Program-made: the position numbers and the translations under genes
Source of the DNA: Paraburkholderia silvatlantica
GTDB lineage: Bacteria; Pseudomonadota; Gammaproteobacteria; Burkholderiales; Burkholderiaceae
Assembly: GCF_003096715.1 (NCBI RefSeq)
Contig: NZ_QEOL01000019.1
Span: forward strand, 1-64,000
DNA length: 64,000 bases
Direction: 5' to 3'
Notes under the pieces: generated by a model
Databases searched by the model: none
What the model was told of the DNA's origin: nothing
What the model saw: only the letters and a program-made list of their open reading frames with translations
Shown here: positions 33,020-42,442 of the stretch, piece by piece
Position numbering within the stretch: position 1 is the stretch's first letter
Layout of the letters: every line of letters begins with the position of its first letter

Positions 33020-34506
33020 GCGACGCGGCGGCCTTCGACCTCGTGATCCGCAACGCGGATATCGCCACGGCGGCCGACCGTTTCACTGCCGACATCGGCG
33101 TTCGCGACGGACGCATCGCCGCGCTGGGCAGCGGACTGGCCCGGGGCGTCAGCGAGATCGACGCAGGCGGCCGCCTCGTCACGCCAGGCGGCGTGGACAG
33201 CCACTGTCACCTCGACCAGGACACCGGCGACGACAGCGTGATGGCCGACGACTTCCTGAGCGGCACCGTTTCGGCTGCGTGCGGCGGCACCACCACGGTA
33301 ATTCCGTTCGCGTGCCAGCAGAAGGGAAAAACGCTGCGTGAGGCGATCGATACCTACCACCAGCGCGCTGACACCCGCGCGGTGATCGACTACGCCTTCC
33401 ATCTGATCGTCACCGATCCCACGGCGCATGTCCTCGAACGGGAGCTGCCGCAACTGGTCGAAGAGGGGTATACGTCGTTCAAGATCTACATGACGTATGA
33501 CGCGCTCAAACTGAACGACCGTCAGATCATCGAACTGCTCGCATTGGCCCGCGTCCACGGCGCCATGGTGATGATTCATGCCGAAAACGCCGATTGCATT
33601 GCCTGGCTTACCGAAGCGCTGCTGGAGGAAGGCATCACCGCGCCGATCGGGCATGCGCTGTCCCGCCCGATGCTGGCCGAGCGCGAAGCGACGCACCGCG
33701 CGATCAGTCTCGCGCAGCTGGTCGACACGCCCGTGCTGATCGTGCACGTCTCCGGCCGCGAAGCGATCGAGCAGATTCGCTGGGCGCAAGGACATGGCCT
33801 CGCCGTTTACGCCGAGACATGTCCGCACTATCTGCTGCTGACCGAAGACATGCTCGAAGATGGCCCTCGCGGCTATCAATGTATCTGCAGTCCGCCGCCG
33901 CGCGACGAAGGCAACCGCCAGGCCGTGTGGGACGGTCTGGTGAACGGTACGTTTCAGGTGCTCTCCTCCGACCACGCGCCGTTCCGCTTCGAAGGTCCGC
34001 ACGGCAAGCAGGTGGCCGGCGAAAACCCGCGCTTCGATCAGGTGCCCAACGGCATACCGGGTCTCGAGACGCGCATGGCGTTGCTGATGTCCGAAGGCGT
34101 GATGAACGGACGCATCGACATTCACGCATTCGTTGCATTGACCGCAACCAATGCCGCGAAGCTCTATGGTCTCTATCCGCGCAAGGGGTCGATCGCAATC
34201 GGCGGCGACGCCGATCTGGTGATCTGGGACACGGATCGAGCCTTCACGCTCACCAACGATGCGTTGCACCACAACGTCGACTACACGCCGTACGAGGGTT
34301 GGCAGATGAAAGCGTGGCCCGCGCTGACGCTGTCGCGCGGCGACGTGGTGTGGGACGGCGTGCAGCCCAGCGGCACGCGCGGCCGCGGCGAGTTCCTGCC
34401 GGCCTTGCGGCCGCAACCGGCGCAACCGCATCGGCCGTTGAACCCCCGTATCGACACTCACCGGGTACTACCGCGCTTTGCCTTTCCCGCTGTCTATCGC
34501 GGGTAG
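33016..34506 (+). CDS. Dihydropyrimidinase/hydantoinase-family amidohydrolase
   Basis: A 496-residue protein with His63 and His65 (DSHCHLDQDT), the carboxylated-lysine candidate Lys156 (YTSFKIYMTYD), later histidines in VMIHAENAD and LIVHVSGREA, and Asp in SSDHAPF. It opens cyclic amides, imides or ureides to ring-opened acids. The loop around DQDTGDD differs from the 467-1891 enzyme, so the substrates probably differ. It is coupled by overlap to the decarboxylase-like gene, implying a two-step path. Confidence 0.87.
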   Translation: MSDAAAFDLVIRNADIATAADRFTADIGVRDGRIAALGSGLARGVSEIDAGGRLVTPGGVDSHCHLDQDTGDDSVMADDFLSGTVSAACGGTTTVIPFACQQKGKTLREAIDTYHQRADTRAVIDYAFHLIVTDPTAHVLERELPQLVEEGYTSFKIYMTYDALKLNDRQIIELLALARVHGAMVMIHAENADCIAWLTEALLEEGITAPIGHALSRPMLAEREATHRAISLAQLVDTPVLIVHVSGREAIEQIRWAQGHGLAVYAETCPHYLLLTEDMLEDGPRGYQCICSPPPRDEGNRQAVWDGLVNGTFQVLSSDHAPFRFEGPHGKQVAGENPRFDQVPNGIPGLETRMALLMSEGVMNGRIDIHAFVALTATNAAKLYGLYPRKGSIAIGGDADLVIWDTDRAFTLTNDALHHNVDYTPYEGWQMKAWPALTLSRGDVVWDGVQPSGTRGRGEFLPALRPQPAQPHRPLNPRIDTHRVLPRFAFPAVYRG

Positions 34507-34615
34507 GACTGGCGTGGCGGGCTCGCGCGGAACGCGCAGTGTATTCGGCACCTTCGGCGCCGCTTGACATGCTGGCTTTATAACGTACGTATTGTGATTT
34601 TCTCTGGAGATCCTG

Positions 34616-35473
34616 ATGTCCGAACGATTTTCACGTCGCCAATTCCTCCAGCGTGCTGGCGCGGGTGCCGCCCTGATGTCGATTGGCCTGCCCCGCTTTG
34701 CGATCGCCGCCGGGCTCACGCTTGACGAGATCAAGAAGGCCGGCGTGCTGCGAATAGGCTGCGAAGCGACCTATCCGCCGCTGACATATCGCAATACGAG
34801 CGGCGCGATGGTCGGCTACGACGTGGATCTGGCCAACGCGTTTTGCCGCGATCTCGGCGTCAAGGCGCAGTTCGTCGACACGGTCTGGGCAGGCGTGATT
34901 CCATCGCTCTATACGAAGAAGTTCGATCTGGTGATGAGCAGCCTGAGCTACACGGCCGAGCGCGAAAAGCACGTAGCTTTCTCCGTGCCTTACGTCGAGG
35001 CCTCACAGGCATTACTGATTCGTGCGGCGGATCTGAAGAGCATCACCAGCCTGACCGGCATGAACGGCAAGGTGCTCGGACTCAAGCTCGGCTCGCCGGG
35101 CCAGATACTCGAACCCAAACTCGATGCCCAATTGAAAGCGGCGGGCGGCGCGAGTTTCAGGGAAGTGAAAACCTTCGACGATCATCCGGCCGCCTATATC
35201 GCGCTGGCGGAAGGCAAAGTGGACGGTGTACTCAACACATTGCCGACGCTTTCGCTTGTGCTGAAGAACGCGCCGGGCAAATACGCCATCGTCAAGGGCA
35301 TCGGCGCAGACAATTGGGCGGGGATCGCAGCACGAACGGATGACACCGCGCTGATCGGCTTTATCGACCAGCAATTGCGCAAGTTCAAGAAAGACGGCAC
35401 GTTGCGTACGCTGCAGCAGAAGTGGTTCGGCTTCGACATGAACTTGCCGGATGCGATTCCGGTGCTGTCCTGA
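34616..35473 (+). CDS. ABC transporter substrate-binding protein, polar amino-acid type, Tat signal
   Basis: A 285-residue family-3 binding protein. The N-terminus has a twin-arginine motif (FSRRQFLQRAGAGAALMSIGL), so it is probably exported folded. The mature part (KAGVLRIGCEATYPPLTYRN, GYDVDLANAFCRDLGV, KFDLVMSSLSYT) matches amino-acid binding proteins. First of three genes for one importer. The 109-base gap before it contains TTGACA (34564) and an ACGTACGT palindrome, which may give a second promoter. Confidence 0.86.
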   Translation: MSERFSRRQFLQRAGAGAALMSIGLPRFAIAAGLTLDEIKKAGVLRIGCEATYPPLTYRNTSGAMVGYDVDLANAFCRDLGVKAQFVDTVWAGVIPSLYTKKFDLVMSSLSYTAEREKHVAFSVPYVEASQALLIRAADLKSITSLTGMNGKVLGLKLGSPGQILEPKLDAQLKAAGGASFREVKTFDDHPAAYIALAEGKVDGVLNTLPTLSLVLKNAPGKYAIVKGIGADNWAGIAARTDDTALIGFIDQQLRKFKKDGTLRTLQQKWFGFDMNLPDAIPVLS

Positions 35474-35486
35474 GAGCGCGGCGTTC

Positions 35487-36134
35487 ATGGACTGGAGCAT
35501 CATCGTCATGGCGTTGCCGATCCTCGCGGTCGGCCTGCTCGCCACGCTTAAGGTTTGCCTCGCGGCCATCGCGATTGGCATTGTGCTCGGCTTCGCGCTG
35601 GGTTTCGGCGCGCTCAGCCGCTTCAGGGCGATTCGCATCGCGGTACTGGCGTATGTAGATTTCGTGCGCGGCACACCGCTGCTCGTGCAGATCTTTCTCG
35701 TCTATTTTGCGCTGCCTGTCATCGGCATCAACTTCAACGAGTACTGGGCAGGCGTCATCGCGCTCAGTCTGAACGCGGGCGGCTTCATCTGCGAGATCGT
35801 GCGCGCCAGCATGCAGTCGGTCGATCACGGCCAGACTGAAGCCGCGCAATCCATCGGCATGCGTCATGGCCAGATCGTTCTGCACGTGCTCTTTCCGCAA
35901 GCGTGGCGGCGCATCCTGCCGCCGCTCACCAATGAGCTGATCTCGCTAATCAAGGGTTCGGCGCTGCTGTCTGCGATCTCCGTGTATGAGCTCACGCACG
36001 CGGGTCAGGAAATCATCGCAACGTATTTTTCGCCGTTCGAGATTTTCCTGCTGATCGCCCTCTACTACTACGCATTGATCTCGGCGCTGGCGTGGCTGTC
36101 GCGCTACCTGGAGCGGCGACTGCCGCAATACTGA
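35487..36134 (+). CDS. ABC transporter permease, polar amino-acid type
   Basis: A 215-residue membrane protein. It has the family N-terminal signature YVDFVRGTPLLVQIFLVYFALP and the EAA loop DHGQTEAAQSIGMRHGQIVLHVLFPQ. It follows the binding-protein gene after 13 bases. As only one permease is present, the importer probably uses a homodimer. Confidence 0.86.
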   Translation: MDWSIIVMALPILAVGLLATLKVCLAAIAIGIVLGFALGFGALSRFRAIRIAVLAYVDFVRGTPLLVQIFLVYFALPVIGINFNEYWAGVIALSLNAGGFICEIVRASMQSVDHGQTEAAQSIGMRHGQIVLHVLFPQAWRRILPPLTNELISLIKGSALLSAISVYELTHAGQEIIATYFSPFEIFLLIALYYYALISALAWLSRYLERRLPQY

Positions 36135-36138
36135 CTTC

Positions 36139-36990
36139 ATGAGCTCGGGTTCCCGCATGTCTTCCACCGTTACCGCCTCTGAGCTGCCCGCTGCGTCCGC
36201 TATGGACGCAGCCGCGCGCACGCATGAAGGCGGAGCTGCAACGCTGCTCTCCATAGAAGGGCTGCACAAGCGCTTCGGAAACAAGGTCATCCTTCCCTCC
36301 GTCTCGCTGGAGGTCGGGCACGGCGAGACCGTGGTTCTGATCGGGCCGTCGGGTTCCGGCAAGACCACGCTCCTGCGCTGCCTCAACTTCCTGGAGAGAC
36401 CGGACGGCGGCACGATCCGCCTTGGCGGCCGGCGCATCGGGCTGTCGGAGCACGGGCGCGCGCTGCCCGAAGCCGACCTGGCGCGGCAACGCAGCCGCCT
36501 CGGCTTCGTGTTTCAGCGCTTCAACCTGTTCGCGCATCTGAGTGCGCTGGATAACGTCGCCGCCGGCCCGCAGCGTGTGCTGGGACTCTCGCGCGATGCA
36601 GCTCGCGCTCGCGCACAGGGTGCCCTGGACAAAGTCCATCTCGCGCAGCACGTCGACAAGCGGCCCGCGCAACTCTCGGGTGGCCAGCAGCAACGCGTGG
36701 CGATTGCCCGCGCGCTCGCGATGGAGCCACAGATGATCCTGTTCGATGAACCGACCTCGGCGCTCGACCCGGAACTCGTCAACGAAGTGCTCGACGTGAT
36801 GCGCGATCTCGCCGCTGCCCGAATGACGATGATGGTCGTGACACATGAAATGAGCTTCGCGCACAACGTCGCGCATCGGGTTGTCTTCATGGATGCCGGC
36901 GCGATCGTCGAACAAGGTACGCCCCACGACGTCTTCGACCGTCCGCGCGAAGAGCGCACCCGGCGTTTCCTGAAGCACCTGCACATCTGA
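36139..36990 (+). CDS. Amino-acid ABC transporter ATP-binding protein
   Basis: A 283-residue ATPase. Walker A is GPSGSGKTT, the Q-loop is VFQRFNLFAH, the signature is LSGGQQQR, Walker B is MILFDEPTSALD, and the H-loop is VTHEMSFAHNVA. About 35 non-conserved residues precede the fold, so a start at the internal ATG 36157 is possible. It completes the polar-amino-acid importer. Confidence 0.85.
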   Translation: MSSGSRMSSTVTASELPAASAMDAAARTHEGGAATLLSIEGLHKRFGNKVILPSVSLEVGHGETVVLIGPSGSGKTTLLRCLNFLERPDGGTIRLGGRRIGLSEHGRALPEADLARQRSRLGFVFQRFNLFAHLSALDNVAAGPQRVLGLSRDAARARAQGALDKVHLAQHVDKRPAQLSGGQQQRVAIARALAMEPQMILFDEPTSALDPELVNEVLDVMRDLAAARMTMMVVTHEMSFAHNVAHRVVFMDAGAIVEQGTPHDVFDRPREERTRRFLKHLHI

Positions 36991-37012
36991 ACTGAAGCGG
37001 ACCGGCTGACTG

Positions 37013-38371
37013 ATGACTGCCCCACCTATCGAGCTTGATCTTGACCTTCTGCTGCTCGGCGCCACCGCCGTGACGATGGACCCGGCGCAACCGCTGCTGC
37101 ACGACGCGGCCATCGGCATCCGCGGCGAGCGTCTCGCCTTTGTCGGCCGCGCGCACGATCTGCCGCCGCTGACACGCGCGCGGACCACGCGCCGGCTTGA
37201 TGGACGCGTCATCGTGCCGGGCTACGTGAACGTCCATACCCACGCCATTCTGACGATGGTGCGTGGTGTGGCCGAAGACCTCGGCTTCGCGCCCGCCTAC
37301 ACGCCCGGTATTCCGCACGGCCATGACGTGCGCCCGGACGAAGCCATCGCGCTGGCGCGTCTCGGCGCACTCGAAGCGATGCTGTTCGGCTCGACGCTGA
37401 TCAATGACAGCTATGTCCACGCAGACCTGACGATGGAAGCCATGGCCGAACTCGGCCTGCGTGTGTATTCGTGCGGACGTTTGCACGATGTCGATTTTTC
37501 GGGGGTCGCCGACGGGCATTGGGAATACCATGCCGCAACCGGCGAGCGCACGCTCAACGACGCGCTCGCGCTCGCCGGCCGCTGGCATCGCAAGCGCAAC
37601 GGGCGCACCGGCGTCCAACTCGCCGTTCACGCGCCCGACACCTGCTCCGACGACTTTTTGCGTCTCATTGCCGACGCAGCGCGCACGCATGATCTCAGCG
37701 TGACGACTCATCTCGCGCAAAGCCGTACCGAAGTCAGCGTGGTGAAGCAGCGTTCCGGCAAGAGCCCCGCGCAGCTGCTCGACGAAGTCGGACTGCTCAA
37801 CGAAAGGCTCGTGGCGGCGCACTGTCTGTATCTGGACGATGACGACATTGCACGCGCCGGACGGGCCGGCATTACGGTGGCGCACATCCCCAAGGGCAAC
37901 GCGACGGGCGGCACGATGGCGCCCACGCCGCGTCTGCGCGACGCCGGAGCGCGCATTGCATTGGGCACCGATAACATGCACGCCGATATGACCGAGGTGA
38001 TGCGCTGGGCGCTAGCCATTGCGCGCATCCAGCTGGGCGAAGTCTCGGCCGACTGGCAGCCCGCCGATGCGCTCGCGATGGCGACGCGCAACGGCGCGCA
38101 GGCCATGGGCCTCGGCGACGAGCTCGGTTGCCTGAAGACAGGCTGGCTCGCGGACCTCGCGGTATTCGATTTCCAGCGCGCGCATCTGACACCGCACCCC
38201 AATCCGTTGGGCACGCTGGTACACACGGGACTTGGGCGCGATGTCGAGATGGTCGTCGTGGGCGGGGAGCTCGTGGTAGACGGCGGCGCCCCCACCCGTT
38301 GCGACGCCGATGCCGTCATCGCCGCTGGAAAACACGCCGCCACGCAACTATGGAAAAGGGCAAGCACATGA
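37013..38371 (+). CDS. Amidohydrolase-superfamily deaminase/chlorohydrolase (TRZ/ATZ-like)
   Basis: A 452-residue metal-dependent hydrolase. Visible features are the HxH pair in VNVHTHAILTMVRG, later histidines in TTHLAQSRTE and VAAHCLYLDDDD, and the catalytic Asp in ALGTDNMHADM. This is the subtype II layout of cytosine or guanine deaminases and triazine hydrolases, usually one metal per subunit. Substrates are typically aminated heteroaromatic rings. It lies between two ABC transporters and its stop overlaps the next start. Confidence 0.83.
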   Translation: MTAPPIELDLDLLLLGATAVTMDPAQPLLHDAAIGIRGERLAFVGRAHDLPPLTRARTTRRLDGRVIVPGYVNVHTHAILTMVRGVAEDLGFAPAYTPGIPHGHDVRPDEAIALARLGALEAMLFGSTLINDSYVHADLTMEAMAELGLRVYSCGRLHDVDFSGVADGHWEYHAATGERTLNDALALAGRWHRKRNGRTGVQLAVHAPDTCSDDFLRLIADAARTHDLSVTTHLAQSRTEVSVVKQRSGKSPAQLLDEVGLLNERLVAAHCLYLDDDDIARAGRAGITVAHIPKGNATGGTMAPTPRLRDAGARIALGTDNMHADMTEVMRWALAIARIQLGEVSADWQPADALAMATRNGAQAMGLGDELGCLKTGWLADLAVFDFQRAHLTPHPNPLGTLVHTGLGRDVEMVVVGGELVVDGGAPTRCDADAVIAAGKHAATQLWKRAST

Positions 38372-39555
38372 GCACCCCGCACAGTGTCATTTCGCAGTCG
38401 AAGCACGGCGCAGCCGGCGCCGAATTCGCGGCTTCGCAAGCACGCACCTCGCAAACTGGTGCCACCGTGCAGATGCGCGGCATCCGGCATCGTTTCGCCG
38501 CCGTGCCGGTGATCGAAGACGTCACGCTTGAAATCGCCGCGGGCGAGCTGGTTGCGTTGCTCGGCCCATCGGGCTGCGGCAAGAGCACCCTGTTGCGCAT
38601 CCTTGCCGGTCTGCAGGTGCAGTCCGAGGGCGAGGTGCATATCGGTGGGCAACGCGTGGACGGCCTCGCGCCACGCCAGCGCGGCGTGGGCATTGTCTTC
38701 CAGAACTACGCGCTGTTTCCGCACATGACGGTCGCCGCGAACGTCGCCTACGGGCTCGAAGCCAACGGCGTCGCGCGTCGGGATGCCGCTCGGAGGGCCA
38801 TGCAGATGCTCGAGACGGTGCGCATGGACGCATTGGCGAAACGCCACCCGCGCGAGTTGTCGGGCGGACAGCAGCAACGCGTGGCACTGGCCCGTACGCT
38901 TGCCGTCGAACCGCGCATCCTGCTGCTTGACGAGCCTTTTGCAGCGCTGGACAAAAACCTGCGGCTCGATATGCAGATCGAAATCCGCCGGCTGCAACGC
39001 GAACTGAACATCACGACCGTGATGGTGACGCACGATCAGGAAGAGGCCATGAGCATGGCCGACCGGGTCGCGGTGCTCAATCGCGGGCGGCTCGAACAAT
39101 ACGACGCGGCGGTCGCGATCTACGATCAGCCGGCCACCCCCTTCGTCGCCACCTTCGTCGGCACGGCGAATCTGCTGCCGGTCACCCTGCGCATGCACGA
39201 CAACCGGTGCCTGGCACACTTCGACGACGGCGCCGCGCTGACCGTTGCCCAGCCCGGCCCGTGGCGCGATGCGGGCGCAGCGCTGCTGGCGGTTCGCCCC
39301 GAGCAGTGGGCATGGCAGTTGCCGCAGCCCGGCGCCAGCGCGCGTCAGTTGCTGGCTACAGTGCAACTGGCGATGCCGATCGGTCCCACGCTGGTGGTCG
39401 ATCTGCAGAGCGACGCCGGACGTACCGTGAAGATTTCCATGCCACGCGCAGAGGGTGCCGACTTGCGCCCCGGCATGCGCGTCGCGCTCGATTTCAAGCC
39501 GGGCGCGCGAGTGCGCACGTTCAAGGCGGCGCAACCCGATACCACGGGTGTCTAG
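38368..39555 (+). CDS. ABC transporter ATP-binding protein (spermidine/putrescine PotA-type)
   Basis: A 395-residue ATPase. Walker A is GPSGCGKST, the signature is LSGGQQQR, Walker B is ILLLDEPFAALD, and the H-loop is VTHDQEEA. The C-terminal extension (~285-390) is a TOBE domain as in PotA/FbpC-type ATPases, which often carries a regulatory ligand site. The ATG at 38368 overlaps the preceding stop and follows GGAAAAGGG. Confidence 0.86.
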   Translation: MSTPHSVISQSKHGAAGAEFAASQARTSQTGATVQMRGIRHRFAAVPVIEDVTLEIAAGELVALLGPSGCGKSTLLRILAGLQVQSEGEVHIGGQRVDGLAPRQRGVGIVFQNYALFPHMTVAANVAYGLEANGVARRDAARRAMQMLETVRMDALAKRHPRELSGGQQQRVALARTLAVEPRILLLDEPFAALDKNLRLDMQIEIRRLQRELNITTVMVTHDQEEAMSMADRVAVLNRGRLEQYDAAVAIYDQPATPFVATFVGTANLLPVTLRMHDNRCLAHFDDGAALTVAQPGPWRDAGAALLAVRPEQWAWQLPQPGASARQLLATVQLAMPIGPTLVVDLQSDAGRTVKISMPRAEGADLRPGMRVALDFKPGARVRTFKAAQPDTTGV

Positions 39556-39644
39556 GGTCACGAAGGTCCTGGTCCAACCTGCCGTCCGCTTCGTTATCGC
39601 CGGTTCATCCTGTTCAACTACCTGACTACCAATCCAGAGGTCCT

Positions 39645-40703
39645 ATGTCGCTGATCGATTACCAACGTCGCAAGCTCCTGCAACTGATGGGCGCAGCGGG
39701 GGCTGTCGGCCTGTCCCTCGGCAGCCCGCTTGCCATGGCTGCGTCCGCATCCCTCGCCGCCACCACGTTTCCCGGTGCGTGGGAAGAGTCGCAACGCAAG
39801 ATCCTGTTGCCCGCGTTTCGCAAGGCGGCGGGCGTGAGCGCCGTGCTCACCGCATCGCAAGCGGTCGACACGCTGACCAAGCTGGTGGCCGCGCGCAACA
39901 ACCCGCCGTTCGACGTGGTCATGATGGACGAGGGGCCCTACCTGCAGGGCATCGCGCAAGGCGTGTTCGAACCCATTCCTGCAGCCCGGGTGCCGAACCT
40001 GGCGAGTCTGCCCGTGCACTTCATCGACCCGAAGGGTCTGGGTGTCTATGTGTCCGCGCAGGTCTATGGCATCGCGTACAACACCGAGCGCGTGAAGACC
40101 ACGCCGAAATCGTGGAACGATTTGCTCAAGCCGGAATTCAAGGGCCGCGTTGGCCTCGTGAGTCTTGACTCCACCTTGGGCACGGTATGGATGGTGGCGC
40201 TCGCCAAGATGCTAGGCGGCGACGAGGATCACATGGACCCAGCGTTCGATTACATCAAGCGGCTGATGCCTAACGTCGGCGCGGTTGCCGCCAATCCGGG
40301 CGCACTCGGCACGCTGTTCCAGCAAGATCAGGTGGATATTGCCTGCCACTACATCAACAACGTGGAATCGCTAAAGGCCAAGGGCGTGCCGGTGGCGCTC
40401 GCGCGCCCCGAAAGCAACTGGGGCATGGTGCGCAGCACGATGAATATCGTCAAGAACACTCAGGCGGCAGATCTCGCCGCGGCGTATATCAACACCGCAT
40501 TGAGCGTAGAAGTGCAGCAGCAGATGACGAGCGCGCCCTACTACGTCGCGCCGACCAACACCAAGGTGCCGTTTGGCGCGGCGCTCGCCGCTATCGCGCA
40601 TGACGCCAATGAGATGGCGTCGTTCGTGCAGGTCGACTGGGCACGCGTCAATCCGCGCCGCGCTGAGTACATCGACCGCTTCAACCGTCTGGTCAAGGTC
40701 TGA
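39645..40703 (+). CDS. ABC transporter substrate-binding protein (polyamine/iron-type)
   Basis: A 352-residue binding protein with a hydrophobic leader after YQRRKLLQL, a weak Tat-like context (MGAAGAVGLSLGSPLAMAASA). The mature pattern TFPGAWEESQRKILLPAFRKAAGVSA, FDVVMMDEGP and VYGIAYNTE fits the PotD/extracellular family 1 group. CAGAGG precedes the start. It works with the PotA-like ATPase and the two permeases downstream. Confidence 0.85.
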   Translation: MSLIDYQRRKLLQLMGAAGAVGLSLGSPLAMAASASLAATTFPGAWEESQRKILLPAFRKAAGVSAVLTASQAVDTLTKLVAARNNPPFDVVMMDEGPYLQGIAQGVFEPIPAARVPNLASLPVHFIDPKGLGVYVSAQVYGIAYNTERVKTTPKSWNDLLKPEFKGRVGLVSLDSTLGTVWMVALAKMLGGDEDHMDPAFDYIKRLMPNVGAVAANPGALGTLFQQDQVDIACHYINNVESLKAKGVPVALARPESNWGMVRSTMNIVKNTQAADLAAAYINTALSVEVQQQMTSAPYYVAPTNTKVPFGAALAAIAHDANEMASFVQVDWARVNPRRAEYIDRFNRLVKV

Positions 40704-40709
40704 CGCATC

Positions 40710-41561
40710 ATGAAGGCGAATCACCGGATGCCGCGCGACTGGCTGCTCGTGCTGCCACTGGGTCTGTTCTTCGTCGCGTTCGTGGGCATGCCGCTCCTGC
40801 TCGTCGCGCTGGTCAGCCTGCACAACGACACCGCCATGACGCATTTCGGCATTCGCCAATACATGGTCTTCTTTGGCGACAGCTATAACCGCGGCATCCT
40901 CTGGCAAACGCTCTGGCTCGGCGTGGCGACCACGCTGGTGACGATCGTGCTCGGCTATCCGGTTGCGCATCTGTACGTGGTGAGCCCGCCGCGCTGGCGG
41001 CGTGTGCTGATCGTGCTGATTCTGCTGCCGCTTCTGACCAGTTCGGTGGTGCGCACGTTTGCGTGGGTCGTCATTCTCGGCAACGAAGGGCTGGTCAACG
41101 CGCTGCTGATGGCACTCCGGCACACGGGCCAACCGGTCAAGCTTCTCTACACGCCGCTGGCGGTGATCCTCTCGCTTGCGCAGATCGAATTGCCGTTGAT
41201 GGTGTTGCCGCTCGTCACCACGCTCACGGCGCTCGACACGCGCTTGCCCGAGGCCTCGCATGCGCTGGGCGCCAGCTGCTGGCGCACCTGGTGGAAGATC
41301 ACAGTGCCGCTCGCCATGCCGGGTTTGCTCAGCGGAACCCTGCTGGTGCTTACCGGCGCGGTCAGCGCGTTCGTGGTTCAAACCCTGGTGGGTGGCGGCC
41401 AGCTGATGTACATGCCGTTCTACATCTACGAACAGGCCATCCAGACGCAGAACTATCCGTTTGCGGCGACGCTTGCGGTGATTCTGCTGGTGAGCGTGCT
41501 GTTCGTGGTGACCTTGCTCAACTATTTCGGCCGCAAGACCAGAGGGTTTGTCCATGGCTAA
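40710..41561 (+). CDS. ABC transporter permease (PotB-type)
   Basis: A 283-residue inner-membrane protein. The N-terminal helix LLVLPLGLFFVAFVGMPLLLVALVSL and the coupling loop SHALGASCWRTWWKITVPLAMPG are typical of polyamine/iron-type permeases. It overlaps the next gene by 8 bases. Confidence 0.86.
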   Translation: MKANHRMPRDWLLVLPLGLFFVAFVGMPLLLVALVSLHNDTAMTHFGIRQYMVFFGDSYNRGILWQTLWLGVATTLVTIVLGYPVAHLYVVSPPRWRRVLIVLILLPLLTSSVVRTFAWVVILGNEGLVNALLMALRHTGQPVKLLYTPLAVILSLAQIELPLMVLPLVTTLTALDTRLPEASHALGASCWRTWWKITVPLAMPGLLSGTLLVLTGAVSAFVVQTLVGGGQLMYMPFYIYEQAIQTQNYPFAATLAVILLVSVLFVVTLLNYFGRKTRGFVHG

Positions 41562-42402
41562 ATCCACGCTCGCCGCGCCGGGCGTCATGCCAGCGCGGCA
41601 CACCCAGCCGGGTCGCCGGTCGTTCAATGCAGTGATGGGCTTGATGGGCGGCATCGGGCTCCTGATGCTGATCGGGCCCACGCTGATCGTTCTGGTGACC
41701 TCGCTCACGTCAGGCTACTCGTTGAAGTTCCCGCCGCCGGGACTGTCATTGCGCTGGTATCAGGCGCTGATCTTCGATTCGCCGGAGATCATCGACGATC
41801 TGATGTTGAGCCTGAAGCTGGCTGCCGCTGCAACCGCCTGCGCGACCGTGCTGGCGGTCGCCGCCGCGGTCACGCTCGCGCGCCGTCGCACGTTCGGCGC
41901 GCGAGTGCTCGATTCGTTCTTCATGGCGCCGCTGACCATTCCGTCGCTGGCGCTGGGTCTGGGTATTCTGATCCTGTTCAATCTCGACAGCGCGGGGCTC
42001 TCGTTCTACAGCCTGCTCGCCGGTCACATCGCGCTGTGCGCGCCGTATGTGCTGTACACGACCTCGGCCAGTTATGCGCAGCTGGATCCTGCGCTGCTCG
42101 ACAGCTCGACGTGCCTCGGCGCGGGTGGCTGGTTCACGTTTCGCCGTGTCGTACTACCCGCGCTGGTGCCGGGCATTGCGTCGGGGGCGTTCATCGCGTT
42201 CATGAATTCGTTCGATAACGTCGCGCTGTCGCTGTTCCTGTCGGACGCGAGATCCGAAGTGCTGCCCATCCATCTTTGGCACATCATCGAGGACAGCCTC
42301 GACGTGCGGGCAGCCGCGGCCTCGGGCGTACTGATTATCGCCACCTTGATTTCCATGCTGCTGATGGAGCGACTCGCAGGTCTGTCGCGGCAGTTTCGCT
42401 AG
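41554..42402 (+). CDS. ABC transporter permease (PotC-type)
   Basis: A 282-residue protein, the second permease of this importer. Signature segments are FPPPGLSLRWYQAL, DSFFMAPLTIPSLALGLGIL and SSTCLGAGGWFTFRRVVLPALVPG. The ATG at 41554 has AGAGGG seven bases upstream; a TTG at 41548 is a weaker choice. Confidence 0.86.
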   Translation: MAKSTLAAPGVMPARHTQPGRRSFNAVMGLMGGIGLLMLIGPTLIVLVTSLTSGYSLKFPPPGLSLRWYQALIFDSPEIIDDLMLSLKLAAAATACATVLAVAAAVTLARRRTFGARVLDSFFMAPLTIPSLALGLGILILFNLDSAGLSFYSLLAGHIALCAPYVLYTTSASYAQLDPALLDSSTCLGAGGWFTFRRVVLPALVPGIASGAFIAFMNSFDNVALSLFLSDARSEVLPIHLWHIIEDSLDVRAAAASGVLIIATLISMLLMERLAGLSRQFR

Positions 42403-42442
42403 CTGCCGCAGTCAACCCCTTCCCTTCGATCAAGCAAAGACC

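Noticed and set aside
32746..34461. Long minus-strand open frame (571 codons)
   Set aside because: Antisense to the dihydropyrimidinase-like gene; its translation is rich in Arg, His and Val with no family pattern.
37708..39561. Long minus-strand open frame (617 codons)
   Set aside because: Antisense to an amidohydrolase and an ABC ATPase with intact motifs; no domain pattern in the translation.
40371..41708. Minus-strand open frame (445 codons), His- and Gln-rich
   Set aside because: Antisense to the binding protein and permease genes. The HQRGRR-type composition is the reverse complement of hydrophobic permease codons.
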